64,000 bases of DNA from Glaciecola sp964195425 (GTDB taxonomy: Bacteria > Pseudomonadota > Gammaproteobacteria > Enterobacterales > Alteromonadaceae): assembly GCA_964195425.1 (NCBI GenBank), contig CAXMOM010000028.1, positions 1 through 64,000 on the forward strand, in the 5' to 3' direction. The notes beneath the pieces are model-generated. The model was given only the letters and a program-made list of their open reading frames with translations, had not been told where the DNA came from and searched no databases. Positions 19,393 through 28,828 of the stretch are shown in pieces. The position numbers and the translations under genes were made by a program. Numbering within the stretch: the first letter of the stretch is position 1; every line of letters begins with the position of its first letter.

Positions 19393-19875
19393 TTACAGAG
19401 CCTCCACATTCATCGGGGCGCTGAACACACTATTGTCAAGCACATCATAGGCTTCAACAACAACGCTTCCGCCCAACTCACGCATAGAAGAAGTAATAGT
19501 TAACGAAAGGGAGGTTGTTTTTGGGCCATATACATTTCCATCGTTATCCCAAAACAGCACCCGATAGACGTCCGCTCTAACATCGTTCCACGAAATAACG
19601 AAATCATTGCCATCGTTCTCGCCAGTTACTTTGAGGGTTCGCGCAGTCATAGAGTTTACACTGATATCAATAGTGTTCGCGATGGCAGGCCTCTTAGCAG
19701 TCGCTTTAGTCTTAGCCGACGCAGCAACAGCAGTCTTATCAATATTAGCGGTAGTAGCGACATTATTTCTACTTATATCCGATGTTTTCGAATCTGTTAT
19801 TTTATCGTCAATGGACGAAGCACAAGCACTTAACAATAGTGCAATCACGCTTACGGTAAGTCCTTTTAAAATCAT
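19393..19875 (-). CDS. Putative lipoprotein with fibronectin-III-like domain
   Basis: A 160-residue lipoprotein: signal peptide with lipobox LLSAC at about residues 14-18. A low-complexity Ala/Thr/Lys linker follows (about 20-75), then a C-terminal beta-sandwich-like domain. That domain has the FN3 pattern of a W-containing strand followed by a YRVLFWD-type strand (NDFVISWNDVRADVYRVLFW, residues near 95-115). Likely anchored in the envelope with the linker projecting the domain. Partners unknown; flanking genes are transcribed independently. Confidence 0.65.
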   Translation of the reverse strand: MILKGLTVSVIALLLSACASSIDDKITDSKTSDISRNNVATTANIDKTAVAASAKTKATAKRPAIANTIDISVNSMTARTLKVTGENDGNDFVISWNDVRADVYRVLFWDNDGNVYGPKTTSLSLTITSSMRELGGSVVVEAYDVLDNSVFSAPMNVEAL

Positions 19876-20082
19876 AACGGTTTTCTTTTTAGCTACGAAT
19901 ATGGAATGTATTTAAATATACGTGCAATTCTACAAAAAAAAAGCTTTAGTTTGAAATTGCATGAAACTTTACAGCTGACTTGATTCACTGAATAATACAG
20001 GTTTGTGAACATAAAAAAATTTGCCTTCTGGTAAACGCTTCGTCGATCGCTGTTTTGATGCTTTACCGCTAGTTAAATAAGG

Positions 20083-21873
20083 TTATAGCTGTTGTTCAAT
20101 CCAGTCTATTGTTAACTCCTCAAGCAATGCCATAGGTAAACTACCATTTTTAAGCATTTGATCATGAAAAGCTCTGATATCAAATTTATCGCCTAATTTA
20201 GCTTCGGAAAGTTGGCGTAATTCTCTTATTTTAATCTCACCAATTTTGTAAGATAACGCTTGCCCTGGCCAACTAATATAACGATCAATTTGTTTGATCA
20301 CATCAGCCATACTTAATGCGGTATTTTCAGCTAAGTAGTCAATCGCTTGTTGTCTGCTCCACCCTTTTGCATGCATGCCAGTATCAACCACTAAACGACA
20401 TGCGCGCCATGCTTCGTAGGTTAAACGACCAAAGTCACTATATGGGTCTTGATAGAAACCCATTTCCTTGCCTAAGCTCTCAGAATATAAACCCCAACCT
20501 TCGCCATAAGCTGAATGGTAGAGGGTTTTTCGAAATTCAGCCATATCGACTTCTTGTGCTATCGCACTTTGAAAATGATGCCCTGGTTCGGCTTCATGAA
20601 ACGTTAGGGCCTCAAGGGTATATAGCGGTTCACTTTTAAGGTTGTTGGTATCAATAAAGTAAGTCCCCGACGTGGTGCCGCTGCCATCAGAAGCCACATA
20701 ATAAGCGCCACCGTCGGGGCTCGATTTTATATCAAAAGTAGAGCGTGGTAACACTGAAAACCACTTGGGTAATTGCGCAGCCATTTTACGCGTAATATAA
20801 CTGGCCTTTTCAATCAAATCTTTTGGCGTATCCGTATAAAATTGTGGGTCGGTTCGTAAAAGTTGAATAAAAGACGCGAAATCACCTTGGTACTCTAAAT
20901 CACTGATAATAGTGTTCATTTCGCTGCGAATACGAGCGACTTCATCCAATCCTAATTGATGGATTTCATCAGCAGTCATATTGGTTGTAGTATAATACTC
21001 AATTAAATATTGGTAATACTCCTCACCTTTCGTCAGTGCGCTTATACCGACTTTTTGACGGCAGTTTGGCATATATTCTTCGGTAAAAAATTGATGGAAT
21101 TTACGATACTCAGGAATAACTTGCTCAGTGATTAATTTCGCGGCTTGGCTTTGTAATGCCGCTTTATCAGTATCATTAATGCGGTTTGGCATATTTAACA
21201 AAGGCTGATAAAACACGCTATCGTTAATATCGGCTACAATATGTTTGCTAATACTAGCGTCGTATTTAGCAAAACTTTTACAATAATGCGTATGTCCTTG
21301 GTCAATTGCCTCAGTTAAGTTCTCAATATGCTCGGCGTTATAACGCGGAAAGTCAGCTAGGCTGAGCATATATTTGTCATAATTATTTTTAGTTAAAAAC
21401 GACATGTTTGCCGGAGCGCCTGCAAAGTAACTATGAAAGCCAGCGTAGATGTTCATTGGATAAAAGTGGTCTAATTGCTGATAACTTTTCGCCTCGGCGT
21501 TACGTTCATATACAAATAAGCGATAGGTCACCTGCTCATTTGCCGTTAACTCATTAACATCTATGCGTGCCAAGCGCTTTAATAGTCCTGCGTTGTAAGT
21601 CTCACGTCGCTGTACTGCTACCGCTGAAAACTCGGGCAAATGCCCATTCATGCGAAACGTATCGGGGTCTTTTCGAAAGAATATTTGCTCTTGATTAGCG
21701 GTTTTCCAGTGTTCGTTGAGTATATGATTTAGGCTTAGTGAAGCCTCTTTAGAAGCAGTAGATACTTTTATATTAGTAGCTAAACCTTGTGTTTTTGCGC
21801 CTACTAGCCCACAGGGGCTTAACGCTAAAACACACGCTAATACTAATGTTTTGCTGCTGATTAATTTTTTCAT
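20083..21873 (-). CDS. DUF885-family protein (putative secreted metallopeptidase-like)
   Basis: The protein has an N-terminal signal peptide (MKKLISSKTLVLACVLAL...GLVGA) and about 575 mature residues of the DUF885 family. The hallmark motif TFHEAEPGHHFQSAIAQE (near residue 450) resembles a metal-binding HExxxGHH site, followed by SAYGEGWGLYSESLG and the C-terminal QALSYKIGEIKIRELR. The family is thought to be peptidase-like, and envelope export is inferred from the signal. A longer frame opens at 21981, but the ATG at 21873 puts the signal peptide at the N-terminus and is preferred. Monocistronic. Confidence 0.88.
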   Translation of the reverse strand: MKKLISSKTLVLACVLALSPCGLVGAKTQGLATNIKVSTASKEASLSLNHILNEHWKTANQEQIFFRKDPDTFRMNGHLPEFSAVAVQRRETYNAGLLKRLARIDVNELTANEQVTYRLFVYERNAEAKSYQQLDHFYPMNIYAGFHSYFAGAPANMSFLTKNNYDKYMLSLADFPRYNAEHIENLTEAIDQGHTHYCKSFAKYDASISKHIVADINDSVFYQPLLNMPNRINDTDKAALQSQAAKLITEQVIPEYRKFHQFFTEEYMPNCRQKVGISALTKGEEYYQYLIEYYTTTNMTADEIHQLGLDEVARIRSEMNTIISDLEYQGDFASFIQLLRTDPQFYTDTPKDLIEKASYITRKMAAQLPKWFSVLPRSTFDIKSSPDGGAYYVASDGSGTTSGTYFIDTNNLKSEPLYTLEALTFHEAEPGHHFQSAIAQEVDMAEFRKTLYHSAYGEGWGLYSESLGKEMGFYQDPYSDFGRLTYEAWRACRLVVDTGMHAKGWSRQQAIDYLAENTALSMADVIKQIDRYISWPGQALSYKIGEIKIRELRQLSEAKLGDKFDIRAFHDQMLKNGSLPMALLEELTIDWIEQQL

Positions 21874-22315
21874 AGTGGATACGCAATAAGAAATCCGAAG
21901 TGTTAGCAGTATATCAAATAACATTTCATTTAAAACAGTAAACTCGGCAATACAATTTTCTGTAGAAACCACCACGTTCATATCTCGAATAACGGTACGT
22001 TCACCATTAATTGCTGCTCGCTCGAGGCGCTTAAAGCGTGCTTATCTCAAAAACAATATTACCCAGATTATTATTTACGTTTAGTGTTCTGTTGGTTAAC
22101 TGCTTAACCGTAATTTCGATAGGATCTATTCTCATCACGGGTTTAGTGATTTTGGTCACAATTTGGCGATAAAACGTAATAACTCGTGATTTGCATATTT
22201 CGCAGTCGACAAAATTAATCTACGTGACTGATTTTATTGAAAATATTACTGGCGTCATTCTTGCTTTCCTTAATTTAAAGCCTACAACCGACAACATTGT
22301 TTTCTGGAGAATTAA
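21874..22315. other. Divergent intergenic region, 442 bases
   Basis: Lies between the leftward DUF885 gene and the rightward DUF4389 gene and presumably holds both promoters. I see no gene, strong palindrome or RNA element. A purine-rich TTTCTGGAGAATTAA ribosome-binding region precedes the DUF4389 start. Confidence 0.4.
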
Positions 22316-22741
22316 ATGAACGAAAAAACCAAAGCAACATTAACTAATCTCGATGCCTGGAAGCGAGGTTTATACATGGTTCTTTTTTCCATAATTTCGG
22401 GGGTGGCAAAGTTTGTCGTAACCTTGGTCGCGATTTTTCAATTTATCACACTTCTCTTTAAAGGGCAGGCGAATGAAGCTGTGATACCTTTAGGTCAGAA
22501 TTTGAGTACTTATCTTTATCAAATCACCTTGTTTTTAACCTTTAAAACCGAAGAAATGCCATTTCCTTTTCTTAGTTTTCCAGATGGACCACCCGAAGCA
22601 GTACTAAATGAAGAAAGCGCAGAAACTAAGCCCACTACTGAGGCTACTGTAAAAAATGATGAAGAGACTGTAGACGTAGCAGATGAAGATGAAAAGAATC
22701 AAATAGGGGAAGAAAAAGATAAAAAGAATGATTCCTTATAA
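22316..22741 (+). CDS. DUF4389 domain protein
   Basis: A 141-residue inner-membrane protein. A first amphipathic WKRGLYMVLF segment and two hydrophobic helices follow (about residues 20-55), then the family signature NLSTYLYQITLFLTFKTEE and PFPFLSFPDGPP at about 60-92. The tail from residue 95 is highly acidic and Lys-rich and probably cytoplasmic. DUF4389 proteins are common in marine proteobacteria and often lie near lipid or lipase genes; the role is unknown. TCTGGAGAA provides a good ribosome-binding site. No operon partner. Confidence 0.85.
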   Translation: MNEKTKATLTNLDAWKRGLYMVLFSIISGVAKFVVTLVAIFQFITLLFKGQANEAVIPLGQNLSTYLYQITLFLTFKTEEMPFPFLSFPDGPPEAVLNEESAETKPTTEATVKNDEETVDVADEDEKNQIGEEKDKKNDSL

Positions 22742-22930
22742 CCGGCAAAAGCGCTTTAGCTTAGCGTAAATCTAAAACGAACGCTGGCGGTTAAAAAGTC
22801 ATTAACGGCCAGCTTTCTGCAATCTACACAATGTCGGTATTAAAACAATCATGTTAATTATTTTAGGCCGACAACAGACTTACCTGTCGCCAGCTCATAT
22901 CGCTTCCATTTGTTCTTCTGACCCCCTCTA

Positions 22931-23452
22931 TTACAATGATTTTAGGAAGGCAATCAGTGCCTCTTTATCTGATGAAGACAGATTTGTATAGGCTGTTTGT
23001 GCTGCTTGCGCTTCACCACCGTGCCATAGGATTGCTTCATCGATATTGCGCGCTCTGCCATCGTATAGGAAGCCAACACGATTGATGTCATCAGCACTTC
23101 CTGCCATGGAGAATGTATCATTCGCCTTGGCATCGCGAACCATTACGTCAATAGCATGGCCCAAACCCCACAGTGGTGTAGTTCGCCATTCCGCGCCGCT
23201 AGCCACGCCCTCTCCCAAGCTATCTGCCAGTCCTGGTCACATGTCATGCAATAACATGTCCGTGTATGGATAAATTGTTTGGCCACGCAGTTCAGTTGAT
23301 GGCGCATAATCACTGGTTTGCATCGACGGGCGATGACAGCCAGCACAACCAATAGTGTCTATTCACTTACTGCATCGAGCAAACCCAAACCAACTAACTG
23401 CGGTGCAATACGCGCAGAGAATGTAGCAGATATGCCACCACTAAAGACATGG
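22931..23452 (-). pseudogene. DUF1111 di-haem oxidoreductase, C-terminal remnant
   Basis: The C-terminal 95 residues are open (EWRTTPLWGLGHAIDVM, FLYDGRARNIDEAILWHGGE, ALIAFLKSL), the signature end of DUF1111 thiol-oxidoreductase/di-haem c-type proteins. Upstream in the same frame, beyond an in-frame TGA near 23236 (Gly expected, GxGPGLAD), comes a CAGCHR haem-binding motif at about 23340. Then, after a frame change, FSARIAPQLVGLGLLDAV continues to about 23445. The N-terminal two-thirds is absent. It is therefore a decayed periplasmic cytochrome-type protein. Fused or adjacent to the beta-sandwich remnant that follows upstream. Confidence 0.8.
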
Positions 23453-24305
23453 TTAGGCTGGCGGCGCTGCTATAAACTGACTTAGCTCAAACTCCATATT
23501 CACGCCAACCTGAAGAGGCGTATTGAACGTCGCTACGTTCTTCCATTGTTCAGTAATATCCACGGTATACATGAATTGATGACCTGTACTGCTGGTTTTT
23601 ACGAAATCATTGTTCCATGTGCCTCTACCCACATAGCTTGCGGTAGGATTAAAGTGGAACTGTCCGGTAGTGGTGACGCCAGAAAACCATACTCGAAATT
23701 CCCGGGCACTTAGCTGGCTTTCGGTAATATACGTGGCTCGGATGAGACTTTGTCCATTCGCTACATGATCCTCAAATTGAACTCGCGCGGTACGATATTC
23801 CCAATAGTGCGCCAGCCAGTGATCGTAATGATCTGAGTTGAAGACGAAGACAACGATAAATACCTGCTACAACGTGGCTGTCAGTGCGGTCACCAAATGC
23901 TCCACCAGAAAGGTTAGCCAAAGTGGTCCACTGGCTATTGTCATTTGAACCCTGCACCTTATAAGTATCGGCGTTGGCCGCTTCCCAACAGATGATGACT
24001 TCACTTAGTGCAAAAGTACCGCCTAAATCTAGTATTAAACTACTTGGGTCTACCCAGTGAAGAGACTCCCAGCGTGTGCTTTGATTGCCGTCTACCGCCA
24101 ACGACGCCGCCATTATCGCCGAAGAGGCAGATGCGGTGGCACTTAACTTGTTGATTACGAGTTCACAGCCATCACTGTCTACATTCTCGCCGGCGGCTGT
24201 ATTGGCTAGTTGTGCATAGGCTTGATTGAACGTGCACATGGCGAGAATTAGTAACGCTCAGGTTTTTAGAATCGAATGATCTAAAGGTCTTCTTTGAAAA
24301 GTCAT
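23453..24305 (-). pseudogene. Secreted protein with F5/8-type C (discoidin) domain, disrupted
   Basis: From an ATG at 24305 (preceded by AAAGGA) the reading begins as a signal peptide, is interrupted by TGA after 15 codons, and resumes as LLILAMCTFNQAYA (signal-like). It continues with a discoidin domain (SLAVDGNQSTRWESLHWVDP, SLILDLGGTFALSEVI, SNDNSQWTTLANLSGG). Near 23870 a frame change is needed to continue as YWEYRTARVQFEDH, REFRVWFSGVTTTGQFHF and NMEFELSQFIAAPPA to a stop at 23453. The family is extracellular and carbohydrate- or surface-binding. The pair with the DUF1111 remnant may once have been a single large protein that lost a middle portion. Confidence 0.75.
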
Positions 24306-24562
24306 AATCATGTCCTTTATTTAACTTGTATGTTTTTCGTTACCTTTTTATTTATTTTTTATACATAACGGAAAGGTAATCAACCACGCTTATAGGACGA
24401 AATGGCCTTTAAGCGCGCTGAGGTGGTGTGAAAAGATTAAAATAAACGTAAAATATTTGAATAACTAATGCAGAAACTAGTAATGGCTTCTCAACAAAAA
24501 AACAATAAGCGCGGAAATATTGGACCCCAATTAATTACCTATTACGGGTTCTTAATCGTAAC

Positions 24563-25459
24563 TTACCGTGCTTTTATCATCACCATTGCTATTCCTCCTA
24601 GCACCATGGTTTGCGCAATGATCAAAGGCAGCGTTATAGCCTCGCCCACCCATATAGCACCCCCAACCGCGGCAATAATAGGCACCAGTAACTGCACAAC
24701 ACCAGCTTGCACACGACTAAGACTTGGCAATGCAACATACCAAATTGCATAGCCGAAAGCCGAGGTGATGACCCCTGAAGATACTGCGAGCCAAAATCCG
24801 TCTGCCGATATTGCTGCGGGCATGAATAAATAAACCGCCAACAAAGGGATGCAGAAGAGCACGCTTAACATAAAATTAGCGCTGGTATCGATAAAAGGTG
24901 AAGTCGACCCTCTTCCCAATAATGTATAACCACCCCAGGCCATTCCTGCAAAAACCATAAATACAAAACCCAATAATGATAAATTTGTAGCTTGCCAATC
25001 AAGCTGTGAATAAATTAGAAACCACAGCCCGCAAAACGCGAGAGCGATACCGACAATATGATGCCAAGGCAGTTGCTCTTGTTTATAAATGCTCACTGCA
25101 ATCATGGTTAACTGCACCGTTCCAAATAACACCAAAGCGCCCACACCTGTGTCTAGGGCAATATACGCAAACGAAAACCCCACGGCATACACAAACAGCA
25201 TGGCCGAGGCGATCCATTTTTTACGAATAGATTGAAACACCCGCTTACGAGTAAACGTATTGTTGCTGCGGTTTATACGCCCGCCTATCCAAAAAATAGC
25301 CATAAATGCTAAGGCACCTGATACTAGCCGAATAATCGTAAAACTGGTGGCGTCTATTTGACCGTCACCCAGTGCTAGCCTGCAAAGCACTGAGTTACCC
25401 GCAAACGCGAAAAGTGCAAAAAGGGTCGTGGTAAAGGTTTTAATATTAATGGGTTTCAT
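24563..25459 (-). CDS. EamA/DMT-family transporter
   Basis: A 298-residue inner-membrane protein with ten predicted helices in two EamA repeats (about residues 8-140 and 155-295). Repeat 1 starts with FTTTLFALFAFAGNSVLCRLAL and repeat 2 with LLGFVFMVFAGMAWGGYTLLGR, the usual paired signature of drug/metabolite exporters such as RhaT/YdcZ-like permeases. A typical ending is SRVQAGVVQLLVPIIAAVGG followed by a last helix pair. The substrate cannot be predicted. Stands alone between a remnant gene on either side. Confidence 0.92.
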   Translation of the reverse strand: MKPINIKTFTTTLFALFAFAGNSVLCRLALGDGQIDATSFTIIRLVSGALAFMAIFWIGGRINRSNNTFTRKRVFQSIRKKWIASAMLFVYAVGFSFAYIALDTGVGALVLFGTVQLTMIAVSIYKQEQLPWHHIVGIALAFCGLWFLIYSQLDWQATNLSLLGFVFMVFAGMAWGGYTLLGRGSTSPFIDTSANFMLSVLFCIPLLAVYLFMPAAISADGFWLAVSSGVITSAFGYAIWYVALPSLSRVQAGVVQLLVPIIAAVGGAIWVGEAITLPLIIAQTMVLGGIAMVMIKAR

Positions 25460-25606
25460 TTAAATAGTTTACTACACTGTGGGTGCCAAACGCAGGAGAA
25501 TTATTTGAAGCGCATAGCCCGTAATAATAGTGGAACTGAGCCTCTTGATACTTTTATTGCAGCAACGGCGATTTTTTGTATTTTGGATGGAAACTGATAT
25601 AGCCAT

Positions 25607-26235
25607 TTACGCCTGTAAAAGAGGCATGTAGTAGTAAGCCTCTAAATACAATAGCTTCTCAGAATCGTCTTCTTCATCCACTTGCAATTCTCTTAAATAG
25701 CCACTAACCCTAGTGTGCACTTCTTCTAACTTTTTCTCAGAACGAGCATGCGCGAGTAAAAATATCTCGTCCGATTGCTGAACTCAAATTTCATACACAT
25801 CATATTCGTCCATAATTGGAATCTTCATAAATGTCGTTATGTTACTTGAAACAATCGGCACCATCACAAAGCCGCAGAAATCCGTTTTTGAATCTTTAAA
25901 TTTGGGAATACCAGTAATAATAGTATTAGCGCCCACCTGATCTGATTTCGCTGCAGCCGCAGGGCTTAAATAATGGGGGTATAGCGACGGTAAGATTCTT
26001 GTAAGCCATCACAAAGCGACGACAATATCCCTTCACGATTTGGCAACTTTACTAGCGACATCTCTAAATACAAATTCATCAGCTGTTTGCCCGAAAAAGC
26101 ACCGGCTACCTTATTGAGCTCTGCCGATGTTATTTCGCCATCATTGGCTTTGGTAGGTACATTATAAAATCAACCACCGTTATCTAAGGACTTCAGGGCA
26201 GCAGCTGCGCTTTTGTATGGCTTAACTTTTTTCAT
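25607..26235 (-). pseudogene. Decayed gene of unknown family
   Basis: Starting at the ATG at 26235 (AAGGAAAC ribosome-binding site), the reading is MKKVKPYKSAAAALKSLDNG, then TGA after 21 codons. It continues in the same frame (NVPTKANDGEITSAELNKVAG, EMSLVKLPNREGILSSLCDG) to a stop, shifts frame (SDQVGANTIITGIPKFKD, IVSSNITTFMKIPIMDEYD), meets another TGA, and ends VQQSDEIFLLAHARSEKKL...EEDDSEKLLYLEAYYYMPLLQA at 25607. At least two stops and one frameshift are present. Family not recognised. Confidence 0.6.
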
Positions 26236-26464
26236 TAAATGTTTCCTTTTTCTCTAGAGCAATCGTAGTAATGTTAACTGTTGGCACAAGAAAGTAGAAA
26301 GGGTTTTGATAGAGACAGGTTACATGTCAATACTTAACTACAGTCTACACGCTAAGGTTCTTGGATTAAAAATAAGCCTGTACAGCGAAAACTTGATACA
26401 CTATTGGGTAGGCTATTAAGTACATTCTTGTGATTTATTATCGGTGCAATATGAGTAAACTAAC

Positions 26465-27484
26465 ATGAAGTCTTTTACTGGGAAACACATACTCAGCGTA
26501 AATCAATTTGATCGCAGCGCGGTGGAGCAGGTTTTTGCTATTGCCGACAACATGCAGCCTTATGCAGCACGCGAAAAACGTACCAAAGTACTCGATGGGG
26601 CCATTTTAGGTAACTTGTTTTTTGAGCCAAGTACCCGGACTCGCGTTAGTTTTGGTACCGCATTTAACCTATTGGGTGGTGAAGTTCGTGAAACCACCGG
26701 CATGAGCAATACCGCCTTGGCAAAAGGTGAATCATTATACGACACAGCCCGCGTATTAAGCGGTTATAGCGATATTATTGCGATGCGTCATCCGGTAGCA
26801 GGCTCTGTGTCTGAATTTGCTAAAGGCAGTCGCGTACCGGTAATTAATGGGGGCGATGGTGCAAACGAACATCCTACTCAAGCGCTACTCGATTTATACA
26901 CTATTGCTAAAGAACGCGCTTCCTTTGGTCACGGTATAGATGGCTTGCATATTGCCATGATTGGCGACTTAAAATTTGGCAGGACGGTGCATTCACTCGC
27001 CACTATGCTTAGCTTATTTAAAAATATAAAGTTTACGCTTATCTCGCCAAAAGACTTAAGTATGCCTAGTAAAGTGTGCGATGTTATCGAATCTGCAGGT
27101 CATTCACTTACGATTACCGAAAAACTCGAAGGCTTGGTGCAAGCAGATATTTGTTATCAAACACGTATTCAAGAAGAACGCTTTGCTACGCAAGAACAAG
27201 CCAATCAATTTAGAGGGAAGTTTAGATTAAACCAACAAATTTATACTCAACACTTTAAGTCGCAAACGGTAATTATGCATCCTTTACCGCGCGACTCCAG
27301 AGCTGAGGCCAATGAACTAGACAACGATTTAAACATTCATCCTAACTTAGCCATATTTAGACAAACCGATAACGGCGTATTAGTAAGAATGGCACTTTTT
27401 GCCCTTACCCTGGGCGTAGAGAACATTGTGAAAGATTTCGATCGCAGCGTGCACTGGTTTAGCAATAAAGGCTCGTCGAAATAA
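26465..27484 (+). CDS. pyrB: Aspartate carbamoyltransferase, catalytic chain
   Basis: Catalyses carbamoyl phosphate + aspartate to carbamoyl-aspartate, the committed step of pyrimidine synthesis. The N-terminal carbamoyl-phosphate domain carries FFEPSTRTRVSFGTAF (about 53-68) with the STRTR phosphate-binding motif. This is followed by AMRHPVAGSVSEFA and NGGDGANEHPTQALLDLYT. The C-terminal aspartate domain has the HPLPRDSRAEANELDND motif. At 339 residues it is slightly longer than E. coli PyrB (311), as in Shewanella-type enzymes. No pyrI regulatory chain follows; hemL starts 57 bases later in the same direction, so they may share transcription. Confidence 0.96.
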   Translation: MKSFTGKHILSVNQFDRSAVEQVFAIADNMQPYAAREKRTKVLDGAILGNLFFEPSTRTRVSFGTAFNLLGGEVRETTGMSNTALAKGESLYDTARVLSGYSDIIAMRHPVAGSVSEFAKGSRVPVINGGDGANEHPTQALLDLYTIAKERASFGHGIDGLHIAMIGDLKFGRTVHSLATMLSLFKNIKFTLISPKDLSMPSKVCDVIESAGHSLTITEKLEGLVQADICYQTRIQEERFATQEQANQFRGKFRLNQQIYTQHFKSQTVIMHPLPRDSRAEANELDNDLNIHPNLAIFRQTDNGVLVRMALFALTLGVENIVKDFDRSVHWFSNKGSSK

Positions 27485-27541
27485 ACGCAAAAATTCTGTA
27501 ACAACGACAAATCAACTTATTAATAAGAGAATATAAGATAC

Positions 27542-28828
27542 ATGACTAAATCTGAAATCCTATTTGAAAGAGCTCAGCTCACTATTCCTGGTGGCGTAAA
27601 TTCTCCGGTTCGCGCATTTAAAGCCGTTGGTGGTACACCTCGTTTTATTGCCCGCGCAGATGGTGCTTATATGTACGATGTAGATGACAATCGCTATATT
27701 GATTACATCAACTCATGGGGACCAATGGTACTGGGCCACAATAACGAAGCCATTCGGGAAGCCGTTATTAAGGCATCTGCAAATGGCCTCAGCTATGGCG
27801 CGCCTACCGAAGCCGAAATACAAATGGCCGAGCTGGTCTCGTCAATTGTACCGTCTATGGAAATGGTTCGAATGGTGAATTCGGGCACTGAAGCTACCAT
27901 GAGCGCTATACGTTTAGCACGCGGTTATACTGGTAGAAATAAGCTCCTTAAGTTTGAAGGTTGCTATCACGGCCATGCCGATTCGTTGTTGGTAAAAGCC
28001 GGTTCTGGGGCTCTTACCTTGGGCGTTCCAAGCTCTCCAGGTGTACCCGATGATGTCGCTAAACACACATTAACCGTAGACTTCAATAAGATTGAATCGG
28101 TCAAGCAAGCGTTTATTGAACACGGTGATGATATTGCCTGCATAATTGTTGAACCCGTAGCAGGTAATATGAACTGTATACCCCCAGTACCAGGATTTTT
28201 AGAAGGTTTACGAACTATCTGTGATGAATATGGTGCGGTATTAATTTTTGATGAAGTGATGACGGGATTTCGTGTTGCATTAGGCGGTGCGCAAGAGCGC
28301 TTTAATGTTAAACCCGATCTAACTTGTTTAGGAAAAGTAATTGGTGGCGGCATGCCGGTAGGGGCTTTTGGCGGCAAACGCGAGATTCTTACTCACATTG
28401 CACCAACGGGCCCTGTATATCAAGCAGGTACCTTATCGGGCAATCCAATTGCAATGGCAGCCGGACTTTGTGCCTTAACACAATTAAAAGCAGATGGCTT
28501 TTATGACAGTATTTTTAAAAATACCCAAGCCATTGCTGATGGATTTCAACAAATGGCCGATAAAAACGGTATAAAACTTTCTACGAATGTAGCAGGTAGT
28601 ATGTTTGGTATCTTTTTTACGAGTGAAAAGGTGACCAATTATCAGCAAGCGATAAGTGTTAACCAGGCTCAATTTAATCAGTTTTACCATAACATGCTAA
28701 ATGAGGGTGTATATATGGCGCCAGCTTCTTTTGAAGCAGGCTTTGTATCAAAAATGCATACCAACGATATTGTTGATGCCACCTTAACTGCTGCAGATAA
28801 AGCCTTTGCTAGGATTACTGCAAAATAA
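27542..28828 (+). CDS. hemL: Glutamate-1-semialdehyde 2,1-aminomutase
   Basis: Converts glutamate-1-semialdehyde to 5-aminolevulinate in tetrapyrrole synthesis. It is a PLP-dependent class-III aminotransferase fold of 428 residues. Seen: the opening PGGVNSPVRAFKAVGG, GYTGRNKLLKFEGCYHGHAD, LIFDEVMTGFRVALGGAQ, and the PLP Lys in the LTCLGKVIGGGMPVGAFGG motif (about residue 265), then LSGNPIAMAAGL. This is the standard length and sequence. The gene directly abuts the cyclase gene (stop TAA followed immediately by ATG), indicating a shared transcript. Confidence 0.97.
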   Translation: MTKSEILFERAQLTIPGGVNSPVRAFKAVGGTPRFIARADGAYMYDVDDNRYIDYINSWGPMVLGHNNEAIREAVIKASANGLSYGAPTEAEIQMAELVSSIVPSMEMVRMVNSGTEATMSAIRLARGYTGRNKLLKFEGCYHGHADSLLVKAGSGALTLGVPSSPGVPDDVAKHTLTVDFNKIESVKQAFIEHGDDIACIIVEPVAGNMNCIPPVPGFLEGLRTICDEYGAVLIFDEVMTGFRVALGGAQERFNVKPDLTCLGKVIGGGMPVGAFGGKREILTHIAPTGPVYQAGTLSGNPIAMAAGLCALTQLKADGFYDSIFKNTQAIADGFQQMADKNGIKLSTNVAGSMFGIFFTSEKVTNYQQAISVNQAQFNQFYHNMLNEGVYMAPASFEAGFVSKMHTNDIVDATLTAADKAFARITAK

